In this document: one piece after another, positions 1 to 4,828 of the stretch
Position numbering within the stretch: position 1 is the stretch's first letter
Layout of the letters: each line of letters opens with the position of its first letter
Assembly: GCA_025451425.1 (NCBI GenBank)
Contig: JANWKK010000250.1
Location: 1-5,769 of the forward strand
Origin: Gemmatimonadaceae bacterium
Lineage (GTDB): Bacteria > Gemmatimonadota > Gemmatimonadetes > Gemmatimonadales > Gemmatimonadaceae
Direction: 5' to 3'
DNA: 5,769 nucleotides
Notes under the pieces: model-generated
Seen by the model: only the letters and a program-made list of their open reading frames with translations
The model's database searches: none
Told to the model about the DNA's origin: nothing
Made by a program: the position numbers and the translations under genes

Positions 1-260
1 ATGCGGTGATGGCTATCCGCACCACCAATCTCGGGCAAAGGGACGCTCTGCTCGCCGCGGACTCCAAGAAGTTCTTCACAGAGCCGCACTATAATGGATT
101 TCCCGCCGTTCTCGTCCGGCTCGACGCCGTGACCGTCGCTGATTTGAAAGTGCTCCTCGCCGATGCCTGGGCGAGCATGGCACCGCCCGAGCTCAGCGGT
201 CAATCGAGGCCTGCCACCAGCAAAAGCCACGGAGGACGCAAGCGTAATGGCAAAAAATAG
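1..260 (+). CDS. MmcQ/YjbR-like family protein, 3' part only
   Basis: The frame is open from the window edge to the TAG at 258-260, so the true start is probably upstream. An in-frame GTG-ATG at 6-11 exists, but it falls in the middle of the usual domain. The visible 80 or so residues match the C-terminal half of the MmcQ/YjbR (CyaY-like fold) family as I know it: a Leu-Leu-Ala-Ala-Asp turn, then Phe-Phe-x-x-x-Pro-His-Tyr-x-Gly, then a strand rich in Ala-Val-Leu-Val-Arg-Leu, and a final helix Leu-x-x-Leu-Leu-x-x-Ala-Trp ending near a Pro-Pro. The last 20 residues are Lys/Arg-rich and look disordered. The family is annotated as DNA-binding-like, but its biochemical role is poorly known. The 3' end overlaps a possible small ORF beginning at 247. 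Confidence 0.75.
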   Translation, partial: AVMAIRTTNLGQRDALLAADSKKFFTEPHYNGFPAVLVRLDAVTVADLKVLLADAWASMAPPELSGQSRPATSKSHGGRKRNGKK

Positions 261-309
261 AATGAGTCTCACCGCGTTCGCGCTCGGCTTGGTGGGACTC
301 GGAGTCTAG
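247..309 (+). CDS. Possible 20-residue hydrophobic peptide, or remnant of a truncated gene
   Basis: An ATG at 247 lies 11 bases after a strong GGAGG (231-235) and overlaps the end of the YjbR-like gene in another frame. It encodes about 20 residues: a Lys/Arg-containing start, then a run of Leu, Ala, Gly and Val like the start of a signal peptide. It stops at a TAG (307-309) that belongs to the first CTAG unit of the heptamer array. After that TAG the frame stays open for about 30 codons. It could be a translated mini membrane peptide, the N-terminus of an exported protein cut off by the repeat, or a chance ORF. There is no homology I can recognise. Confidence 0.25.
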   Translation: MAKNRMSLTAFALGLVGLGV

Positions 310-345
310 CACCTAGCACCTGCCCTAGCACCTAACACCTCGCCA
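306..345 (+). repeat. Heptamer array 1, consensus CTAGCAC
   Basis: Units begin at 306, 313, 320 (shortened by two bases), 325, 332 and 339. They read CTAGCAC, CTAGCAC, CTGCC, CTAGCAC, CTAACAC and CTCGCCA. The array sits directly after the YjbR-like gene and supplies the stop codon of the small ORF before it. The same seven-base period and related unit recur at 5286-5377. It is preceded by a small dyad, GACTC-G-GAGTC (296-306). The remaining 120 bases to the next gene hold one strong hairpin (406-444) and no other gene I can see. Confidence 0.75.
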
Positions 346-405
346 GCCAAACGAAATAGGTACCAAAGTGAGGCTTGCCCCCGTCGCCAAACGAGCTAAT
401 TGTTC

Positions 406-444
406 GAGAGCAGGCGCCGGGCACTCCGCTCGGCGCGTGCTTTC
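406..444 (+). promoter_or_regulatory. Strong hairpin in the leader of the plug lipoprotein gene
   Basis: Bases 414-419 (GCGCCG) pair perfectly with 431-436 (CGGCGC). After one G-G mismatch (413/437), the stem continues with 406-412 against 438-444, including one G-T wobble. That gives about 13 pairs around an 11-base loop (420-430). Only a short mixed T-containing tract follows, so a classical terminator is not clear. It lies 25 bases before the start of the lipoprotein gene and just upstream of its Shine-Dalgarno. It may attenuate transcription, end upstream transcripts, or stabilise the leader; the sequence does not decide. Confidence 0.5.
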
Positions 445-468
445 TATTCTGAGCGGTAGGGAGGGCCA

Positions 469-930
469 ATGCCCATGACTTCCGCGATGCCGCGTTTCGT
501 GCTGTCCACGCTCCTTCTCGGACTCGCGACAGCCTGCGCCTCGTCCTCGGGACATCCGACGGGACAGACGCAGCCGACGCCAAGAGCGGGTGTGACAGCC
601 CAGGACATCGAGCAACATGAGGGTGAGCCGATCGAGGCCGTGCTACAAGCGAAGGTGCCGGGAATCATCGTGACGCGCACATCCGATGGCGGGATCGCCG
701 TGCAGATGCGCGGCACGTCGTCGTCGTTCTACGGCAACACCACACCGCTCTATGTCATCGATGGCGTGGCCATGTCGCCAGGGCCTAACGGTGCATTGAC
801 GGGCATCAACCCGTACGATATCGAGACGATCAAAGTGCTCAAAAGCCCGTCCGAGACGGCGCTCTACGGTATGCGCGGCGGGAACGGCGTCATCGAGATC
901 ACGACGAAGAAGCCGAAGGCCAAGAGTTGA
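469..930 (+). CDS. Stand-alone TonB-dependent receptor plug-domain lipoprotein
   Basis: The product is 153 residues from ATG 469, with Shine-Dalgarno AGGGAGGG at 458-465; ATG 475 is an alternative start. Residues 8-23 form a type II signal peptide ending in Leu-Ala-Thr-Ala-Cys, so C23 should be lipidated. A Ser/Thr/Gly/Pro-rich linker (24-42) leads to a complete plug domain (about 43-147). This shows the SusC-class signature: Leu-Tyr-Val-Ile-Asp-Gly-Val (94-100), Ile-Asn-Pro-Tyr-Asp-Ile-Glu (113-119), Val-Leu-Lys (123-125), Ala-x-Tyr-Gly-x-Arg-Gly-x-Asn-Gly-Val-Ile (131-142) and Ile-Thr-Thr-Lys. No beta-barrel follows: the frame stops at 928-930 after a short Lys-rich tail. In full receptors this domain closes the barrel pore. 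As a free lipoprotein it might act as a periplasmic or membrane-bound accessory, but its role is unknown. Confidence 0.85.
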   Translation: MPMTSAMPRFVLSTLLLGLATACASSSGHPTGQTQPTPRAGVTAQDIEQHEGEPIEAVLQAKVPGIIVTRTSDGGIAVQMRGTSSSFYGNTTPLYVIDGVAMSPGPNGALTGINPYDIETIKVLKSPSETALYGMRGGNGVIEITTKKPKAKS

Positions 931-938
931 GTTGATCG

Positions 939-963
939 CATTGCCATTCGTCGTTAGGCAATG
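939..963 (+). promoter_or_regulatory. Start-codon-sequestering hairpin before the GNAT gene
   Basis: CATTGCC (939-945) and GGCAATG (957-963) are perfect 7-base inverted repeats with an 11-base loop. The right arm contains the ATG (961-963) of the acetyltransferase gene, so folding of the mRNA would hide the initiation codon. The upstream lipoprotein gene ends at 930, so the structure fills the 30-base gap. No good Shine-Dalgarno is visible for the downstream gene. Translational control or coupling is inference; chance is possible. Confidence 0.4.
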
Positions 964-1533
964 ACAGTACCGGAGCAGCTGCGGACGTCGCGTCTGCTGC
1001 TCCGGCGGTGGCGCCCGATGGACGCTACCGAGCTCGCGCCCATTCTCGAGGCGAACGTCGCGCACCTCACGCGCTGGATCCCGGCACGCGTCGCCATGCC
1101 CGCCCCAGTTCAGGCGCTCGTTGGGCGCCTCGAGAGCTACGCCGCGGCGTTCGACGCCGGCCGTGAATGGCGATATGCCATCGTTGCCAGCGTCGCTCCG
1201 CGTCTCCTGGGCGAAATGAGCCTCTTCCCGCGCAGCGAGACGGAACGCGTCACGTTCGACGCGGAAGACGCCGATCACATCGAGATTGGCTACTGGCTCC
1301 GGCAAGACGCGACTGGCCATGGGTTCGCCACCGAGGCAGCGCAGGCGGCAGTGGACCTGGCGCTCTCACTCCCGGGTATGTCAAGAGTCACCATTCACTG
1401 CGACGAGCAAAACGCTCCTAGCGCGGCGCTGCCCCGTCGCCTAGGGTTTGAGCACGTTGCAACGATCGAGCAGCCGGCTCACTCTGGCCTGCCGGCAGCT
1501 CGGCTCCAGATCTGGGAGTATACGCGTCCCTAA
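961..1533 (+). CDS. GNAT family N-acetyltransferase, RimJ/RimL-like
   Basis: The product is 190 residues. The N-terminus (Arg-Thr-x-Arg-Leu-Leu-Leu-Arg-Arg-Trp, 8-17) is the usual opening of RimJ/RimL-type acetyltransferases. Motif A, which binds acetyl-CoA, is at 108-130: Ile-Gly-Tyr-Trp-Leu, then Gln115-x-x-x-Gly119-x-Gly121-Phe-Ala-Thr-Glu-Ala. Motif B is at 144-163: Ile-His-Cys-Asp-x-x-Asn151-x-x-Ser154 and Leu-Gly-Phe. Family members transfer acetyl groups from acetyl-CoA to protein N-termini, amino sugars, antibiotics or other amines; the substrate cannot be read here. It lies 30 bases after the plug lipoprotein gene and 13 bases before the peroxidase, so co-transcription with the latter is likely. 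The ATG start is the only good candidate; a hairpin covers it and its Shine-Dalgarno is weak. Confidence 0.9.
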   Translation: MTVPEQLRTSRLLLRRWRPMDATELAPILEANVAHLTRWIPARVAMPAPVQALVGRLESYAAAFDAGREWRYAIVASVAPRLLGEMSLFPRSETERVTFDAEDADHIEIGYWLRQDATGHGFATEAAQAAVDLALSLPGMSRVTIHCDEQNAPSAALPRRLGFEHVATIEQPAHSGLPAARLQIWEYTRP

Positions 1534-1546
1534 CGAGTCGCCGCGC

Positions 1547-2164
1547 ATGCATCCGATGTTCTTGCCGGAGGTCGAGGCATTTCCGGCAGAGGGGAGTCGA
1601 AGGGAGATGATGGCGCGTCTTCGCGCCGCTGGTCTCCCCATTCCGCAGATTCAGCATCTCTTCGCGTTCAAGACGGATCGCACGGACCATCTGGCGCGCT
1701 TCACGCACGGCGTGATGCGCGGTCCGTCGCCGCTGTCGCCCGGACAACGCGAGCTCATTGCCGCGTTCACCTCGCGACGCAACGACTGTCCTTTCTGAAT
1801 TGGCTCTCACGCCGCGGTCGCGGCGGAGCTGTTGGGTGACAAAGACCTCGTTATGGCTGTCCTCGCGGACTATCGGACCGCGCCGATCTCCGAACCCGAG
1901 CGCGCGCTCTTTGCGTTGATCGCGAAAGTCGTCGAGGACTCGACGTCGATTACAGCAGCGGACCTCGAGTGCGCTCGCAAGGCGGGATGGACCGACGAGG
2001 CATTGTACGACGCGATCACCGTGTGCGCACTGTTCCAGTTTTATAACACCTGGATCGATGCGACGGGTGTGAGCGACATGTCGCCTGCGGGCTACGAGAT
2101 GTCGGGGAAGCGGCTGGCCGAGAAGGGTTATGCATATGCTGAAGAGGCGGTTGAGAGGGGCTAG
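1547..2164 (+). CDS. AhpD/carboxymuconolactone decarboxylase-type peroxidase, predicted selenoprotein (TGA 1796-1798 read as Sec84)
   Basis: Read through the TGA, the product is 205 residues. The first half (1-83) opens with Met-Phe-Leu-Pro-x-Val-Glu and carries Pro-Gln-Ile-x-His-Leu-Phe-Ala (33-40). The proton-relay Glu69 lies 12 residues before Cys81, as in AhpD. The active site reads Cys81-Pro-Phe-TGA-Ile-Gly-Ser-His88, matching the AhpD spacing Cys-x-x-Cys-x3-His, with TGA in place of the second Cys. The second half (85-205) continues in the same frame with family-typical helices, including Tyr-Arg-Thr-Ala-Pro-Ile-Ser-Glu and Asp-Ala-Ile-Thr-Val-Cys-Ala-Leu-Phe. A SECIS-like hairpin follows the TGA. 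The enzyme would reduce peroxides in the cytoplasm by thiol/selenol chemistry. It starts 13 bases after the GNAT gene; ATG 1556 is an alternative start and no clear Shine-Dalgarno is seen. A nonsense mutation or base-call error is the main alternative. Confidence 0.8.
1796..1829 (+). promoter_or_regulatory. In-frame Sec TGA with bacterial SECIS-like stem-loop
   Basis: After TGA (1796-1798) come 17 bases and then the apical loop GGTC (1816-1819). The loop closes a perfect six-pair stem: CGCCGC (1810-1815) with GCGGCG (1820-1825). Below it, GCTC (1803-1806) pairs with GAGC (1826-1829), leaving a three-base bulge TCA (1807-1809). Bacterial SECIS elements lie within the coding region just after the UGA. 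As I recall the published model, the loop begins about 16-37 bases downstream with a G in its first two positions. The E. coli fdhF element also has a GGUC tip about 18 bases after its UGA and a bulge on the 5' side. The stem sequence is also constrained by coding (His-Ala-Ala-Val-Ala-Ala), so chance pairing in GC-rich DNA cannot be excluded. Confidence 0.65.
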
Positions 2165-2172
2165 GGTCTCTC
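2153..2172. terminator. Possible weak bidirectional hairpin between convergent genes
   Basis: GAGAG (2153-2157) and CTCTC (2168-2172) flank a 10-base loop at the junction of the peroxidase gene (stop 2162-2164) and trmO (stop 2178-2180). The decamer GGGGCTAGGG (2157-2166) sits here and recurs exactly at 5289-5298 in the heptamer hairpin, again just after a gene end. The stem is short and lacks a T-run, so termination is tentative. Confidence 0.3.
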
Positions 2173-2177
2173 GCTCC

Positions 2178-2576
2178 TCACCGCTCGCAACCGGGCTTCA
2201 AGATCGGCTTGATGTCGAGTACCGGCGTGCCGTCGATCGCCTCGAGCTCCGCGACGCGGATCCGCGTTTCTCCGCTGACCTCGAGAATCGTTACGCGATG
2301 CAGGCCAATCGGGTTCGGCCGGTCCGGTGAGCGCGTGCTGAAAACGCCATAGAGTCGTCCTCGCGGATTGGAGCGGGGATGCACGCGAAGCACGCTGCGA
2401 TTCGCCTGATGCAGCCAAGTGAAGACGAACACTTCCTGCCCAACGCGGAGATCCTGCGCTGCGTCGGCGTACTCCGGCGCGATCACGAGCCACGCGTCGG
2501 GGGCACCCTCGTCACCCTGCTTCGGCGCGTCGACGCGACTGACGAGCGGCGAGCTCACTCGGCCAATGGGATTCAA
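2178..2576 (-). CDS. trmO: tRNA (t6A37) N6-methyltransferase TrmO (TsaA/YaeB family)
   Basis: The product is 132 residues. It opens with Asn-Pro-Ile-Gly-Arg-Val-x-Ser-Pro (2-10), the standard family start. The core has the SAM-binding and catalytic signature: His66-Pro-Arg, Gly77-Val-Phe-Ser-Thr-Arg-Ser-Pro, then Arg86-Pro-Asn-Pro-Ile-Gly (86-91). It ends with Asp115-Gly-Thr-Pro-Val-Leu-Asp-Ile-Lys-Pro (115-124). TrmO proteins use S-adenosylmethionine to methylate N6 of t6A at position 37 of ACY-reading threonine tRNAs. At 132 residues it is slightly short; it has the N-terminal beta-barrel but little of the C-terminal region of the E. coli enzyme. The start is TTG (2574-2576), since an in-frame TAG about 22 codons upstream leaves no ATG or GTG; its Shine-Dalgarno is weak. 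It runs convergent to the peroxidase and downstream of exbD on the same strand. Confidence 0.9.
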   Translation of the reverse strand: MNPIGRVSSPLVSRVDAPKQGDEGAPDAWLVIAPEYADAAQDLRVGQEVFVFTWLHQANRSVLRVHPRSNPRGRLYGVFSTRSPDRPNPIGLHRVTILEVSGETRIRVAELEAIDGTPVLDIKPILKPGCER

Positions 2577-2654
2577 CGTGTGCTTCTGGTCGAACGACGG
2601 GTGATCCGGCAGGCGCGTCTCGGCAACCTACATCGGCGGTCCAACGGCGCTCAT

Positions 2655-2682
2655 CGAGATCTCGGTGTCACGTCCTCACCGA
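2655..2682. other. Palindrome and hairpin in the exbD-trmO intergenic region
   Basis: The 216-base gap between exbD and trmO (2577-2792) contains a 10-base palindrome, CGAGATCTCG (2655-2664). Overlapping it is an inverted repeat, TCGGTG (2662-2667) with CACCGA (2677-2682), around a nine-base loop. Either could be an operator for trmO or a processing or termination structure for the exbD transcript. I see no gene in this gap. Confidence 0.3.
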
Positions 2683-2792
2683 TCCAACCTTCGATTTCGC
2701 GGGCTCAACTACGAGTCACCAGTCTACACCCTTCGGAAGACGATGGTCCCGCGTTCGCCGCCGAGGCGCTCGTGCCTATCGAGAACTGCCGC

Positions 2793-3200
2793 CTACCGTG
2801 GCACGTATTGATCGCTGGGAAGGATCCCAACGACGCGCACGCCTGCGCCTTTCGCCACGTCCATCGCATTGACGACGTCCTGATACGTCGCGCCTGGATA
2901 CCCGGCAATCTGGATGATCTTTTCGCGACGGGCTGCGTAGATCGACGCTAGCCTTTCCCGCAACGCGCCGCCCGGCACCGGAGTCTTGTTGATTCTGTAC
3001 GTGGGCCCCGAAAGGACCTCGAGCACGATACTGCTCGACGTTTCACAGATGCCTTCGCACGGAAGCAGGTGTTGGGCGTCCATGGTCGAGTGGACACGAA
3101 TGCTCGCAGCCATGAAAATGATCAGGAGCACCAGCAGCACGTCGAGCATTGGGGTGACATTCATTTCCGAAACAGCCACCGTTGGCATTTCGTTGCTCAT
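2793..3200 (-). CDS. Biopolymer transport protein, ExbD/TolR family
   Basis: The product is 135 residues. A short cytoplasmic N-terminus leads to the family signature Met-Asn-Val-Thr-Pro-Met-Leu-Asp-Val-Leu-Leu-Val-Leu-Leu-Ile-Ile-Phe-Met (13-30). Asp20 is the membrane proton-carrying aspartate equivalent to Asp25 of E. coli ExbD. One transmembrane helix (about 15-34) is followed by a periplasmic domain ending in the conserved Tyr-x-Asp-Val-Val-x-Ala-Met-Asp-x-Ala-x-x-Ala/Gly-Gly-Val (106-121). ExbD/TolR subunits work with ExbB/TolQ to convert proton-motive force into work by TonB or TolA. ATG 3198-3200 has a GAGG (3206-3209) about five bases upstream. No ExbB, TonB or TolQ gene is present, so this is an orphan copy here. 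Cys48 and Cys52 in the periplasmic domain form a CxxxC pair that I do not associate with typical members. Confidence 0.92.
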   Translation of the reverse strand: MSNEMPTVAVSEMNVTPMLDVLLVLLIIFMAASIRVHSTMDAQHLLPCEGICETSSSIVLEVLSGPTYRINKTPVPGGALRERLASIYAARREKIIQIAGYPGATYQDVVNAMDVAKGAGVRVVGILPSDQYVPR

Positions 3201-3297
3201 CAGCGCCTCGTGTCGATTGTGCCTTCACGGTACGATCCCTTGATTAAGGCCTCGTGGCCCGGCCGTTGTCCTTTCATTGGACGTTTATTGCGAATCC
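3201..3297. promoter_or_regulatory. Divergent intergenic region between exbD and the HAD gene
   Basis: This 97-base gap separates genes transcribed away from each other, so it must hold promoters for both, unless leaderless or longer transcripts are used. It contains AT-richer stretches (around 3237-3247 and 3270-3295) in an otherwise GC-rich context and a small dyad, GTCC (3268-3271) with GGAC (3279-3282). No convincing -35/-10 pair with standard spacing is visible, so the exact promoters are not assigned. Confidence 0.45.
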
Positions 3298-4047
3298 ATG
3301 AACGACGCTAAGCGCGCGGCTCCACGCGGCATCCTTCTCGACTACGGCGGCACGCTCGTCGAGGAGGCCGCCTTCGACCCACGCGCCGGGATGCATATTC
3401 TCCTCACTCACGTCGCGTATCGCCCGCCTAACGTGAGCACCGACGCGATCATCGAACGCGTAGACCGCGTCACCGAGGAGGTCAGCGCCCGCCGCGATGA
3501 TTTTCAGATCGAGACACCATGGCCCGCGCTGACGCGGCTCATCTACGACTACTTCGGTGTTCGCTTCGCCCAGTCACTCGACGAGCTCGAGGTCGAGTTC
3601 TGGGACGCATCGGTCACGACACGACCGATGCCCGGTGCGCGCGACGCATTGGAGGAACTCGATCGCGCCGGCATCGCCCTCGGCGTCGTGAGTAATTCCT
3701 CATTTCGCGGCGAGGTGATTCGGCACGAGCTCTCGAAGCATGGACTAGCCGATCACCTCTCGATCGTCGTCGCTTCGGCCGATTACGCGGTACGCAAGCC
3801 GAATCCGCTGCTGTTCGAGACGGCTGCGGGCCTTCTCGGCGTTTGCGCGGGAGACATCTGGTTCGTCGGGGATCGACTCGACACGGATGTCGCGGGGGCG
3901 CGCGCTGCGGGGATGTATCCTGTGTGGCTTGGTGGACCTAACGCTGATGCCGGTGATGGCGAGCTGCTCGTTGTCGCTGATTGGCGGGGGCTGTTGGAGG
4001 TCGTTCGACCGTCTTTGAAAGTGTCGACACGGACCAAGGCGGACTAA
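3298..4047 (+). CDS. HAD-superfamily hydrolase with Asp-x-Gly motif I
   Basis: The product is 249 residues from ATG 3298 (an in-frame TTG at 3277 would add seven). HAD motif I is Asp15-Tyr-Gly17-Gly-Thr19-Leu. Asp15 is the nucleophile, but the usual acid/base Asp two residues on is Gly. Motif II is Val-Val-Ser132-Asn-Ser, motif III is Lys167-Pro-Asn-Pro, and motif IV is Phe-Val-Gly-Asp192-x-x-x-x-Asp197-Val-x-Gly-Ala. A helical cap (about 28-105) lies between motifs I and II, as in subfamily I (C1 cap). The layout fits a Mg-dependent small-molecule phosphatase or related enzyme; the Asp-to-Gly change in motif I recurs in a known HAD subgroup but leaves catalysis uncertain. The stop at 4045-4047 is followed 37 bases later by the alpha/beta hydrolase, a probable operon. 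Confidence 0.88.
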   Translation: MNDAKRAAPRGILLDYGGTLVEEAAFDPRAGMHILLTHVAYRPPNVSTDAIIERVDRVTEEVSARRDDFQIETPWPALTRLIYDYFGVRFAQSLDELEVEFWDASVTTRPMPGARDALEELDRAGIALGVVSNSSFRGEVIRHELSKHGLADHLSIVVASADYAVRKPNPLLFETAAGLLGVCAGDIWFVGDRLDTDVAGARAAGMYPVWLGGPNADAGDGELLVVADWRGLLEVVRPSLKVSTRTKAD

Positions 4048-4084
4048 TGCGGCTCTTTGCAGTTGGCTGCGCGTACATTCAGGG

Positions 4085-4759
4085 ATGTCTGCCACGACTC
4101 CGCCGCGGCGAGCGGTGCTTCTGCATGGACTCGGTCGATCCGCGCGTTCCATGCGTACGGTGGAGCGAGCGCTCGTTGGGCGCAGTTATCGCGTGCTCAA
4201 CCTCGAGTATCCGTCTCGCACTGCCGACATCGATACACTGGCAGCCGAGGTGGCGCGGCGCGCGCGCGAGTGGGCCAATGGCGAACCGACGGACTTCGTC
4301 ACGCATTCACTCGGCGGTATCCTGCTCCGCGCGGCAGTCGATCGTGGCCAGTTTCCGCTCGAGCAGATCGGGCGCGTCGTCATGCTCGGGCCGCCTAACG
4401 GCGGAAGTGAGCTCGCTGACGTGCTCCCGCGCGTTCCAGTCTTTGGTTGGATCTACCGGCAATTCACGGGACCCGCTGGCCTTCAGCTCGGCACGCGGCA
4501 GAACGGCGTGCCTCGTCGGCTTCCGCCGGTGTCGTTCGACCTCGGCGTCATCGCCGGCAGCCGGAGCTACAATCCACTCTTCTCGGCGATTCTTGGCGAC
4601 GCGAACGACGGGAAGGTGCGGGTCGAGCAGGCGCGCGTCGAAGGCATGCGGGATTTTCTCGTCGTGCCGCACTGGCATCCGCTGTTGATGATCGCGCCTA
4701 CCGTTGTCGCCCAGATCGTGCAGTACCTCGAGGCCGGCAGCTTTCGACGAGAGCCGTAG
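4085..4759 (+). CDS. Alpha/beta hydrolase, lipase/esterase-like
   Basis: The product is 224 residues. Strand and oxyanion-hole sequence Val-Leu-Leu-His-Gly-Leu-Gly-Arg-Ser lie at 11-19. The nucleophile elbow Thr-His-Ser75-Leu-Gly-Gly (73-78) varies the Gly-x-Ser-x-Gly rule at its first position. A Gly-Pro-Pro-Asn-Gly-Gly-Ser segment (102-108) follows, as in the lipase/PGAP1-type group. The remaining triad is likely Asp175 (Asn-Asp-Gly-Lys-Val) and His198 (His-Trp-His-Pro-Leu). It would hydrolyse an ester bond of a lipid or small substrate. No signal peptide is visible, suggesting a cytoplasmic location. ATG 4085 is the only sensible start; AGGG lies immediately before it, too close for a normal Shine-Dalgarno, so coupling to the HAD gene 37 bases upstream is plausible. 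Confidence 0.87.
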   Translation: MSATTPPRRAVLLHGLGRSARSMRTVERALVGRSYRVLNLEYPSRTADIDTLAAEVARRAREWANGEPTDFVTHSLGGILLRAAVDRGQFPLEQIGRVVMLGPPNGGSELADVLPRVPVFGWIYRQFTGPAGLQLGTRQNGVPRRLPPVSFDLGVIAGSRSYNPLFSAILGDANDGKVRVEQARVEGMRDFLVVPHWHPLLMIAPTVVAQIVQYLEAGSFRREP

Positions 4760-4780
4760 GCGCGGCGCGTCGGCGTCAGC

Positions 4781-4796
4781 TACGTCACCTGACGTA
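4781..4796. promoter_or_regulatory. Operator-like dyad TACGTCA-CC-TGACGTA
   Basis: Perfect 7-base inverted repeats are separated by two bases and lie 57 bases before the membrane-protein start. A further CGTCA sits just upstream (4774-4778), making a direct repeat with the left arm. The size and symmetry fit a dimeric transcription factor site better than an RNA hairpin, since a two-base loop cannot close. No regulator gene is adjacent. The 94 bases between the lipase and the membrane protein genes (4760-4853) hold this dyad and the hairpin at 4829-4848. Confidence 0.5.
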
Positions 4797-4828
4797 TTCT
4801 GTGGTTCGTGCCCTCGTGCAAGTGTGCA

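Noticed and set aside
783..959. Integron attC site (GCCTAAC at 783-789 as inverse core, GTTAGGC at 953-959 as core)
   Set aside because: The two are about 177 bases apart, the first lies within the plug coding domain far from a stop, and no integrase gene is seen. The other GCCTAAC copies lie in conserved coding sequence.
643..1320. Long minus-strand frame across the plug and GNAT genes
   Set aside because: It is antisense to two genes with clear domain matches and its translation is Arg-rich with no recognisable motif, a typical GC-rich shadow frame.
1832..2164. A separate 110-residue protein starting at TTG 1832
   Set aside because: It lacks a Shine-Dalgarno, begins inside the conserved AhpD domain and is in exact frame with the upstream half across one TGA; the read-through selenoprotein explains both pieces.
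2690..2760. Possible tRNA-like segment on the minus strand upstream of trmO
   Set aside because: No T-arm GTTCRANYC motif and no cloverleaf with a paired acceptor stem could be built.
2379..2951. Plus-strand 190-codon frame opposite trmO and exbD
   Set aside because: It is antisense to two confidently identified genes and shows no domain signature.
3981..4688. Plus-strand frame of about 235 codons overlapping the HAD and lipase genes, including an ATG overlapping the HAD stop (TAATG)
   Set aside because: Translation is Ser/Arg/Cys-rich and low-complexity, while the alternative frame carries a full lipase fold signature; the TAATG overlap is coincidental.
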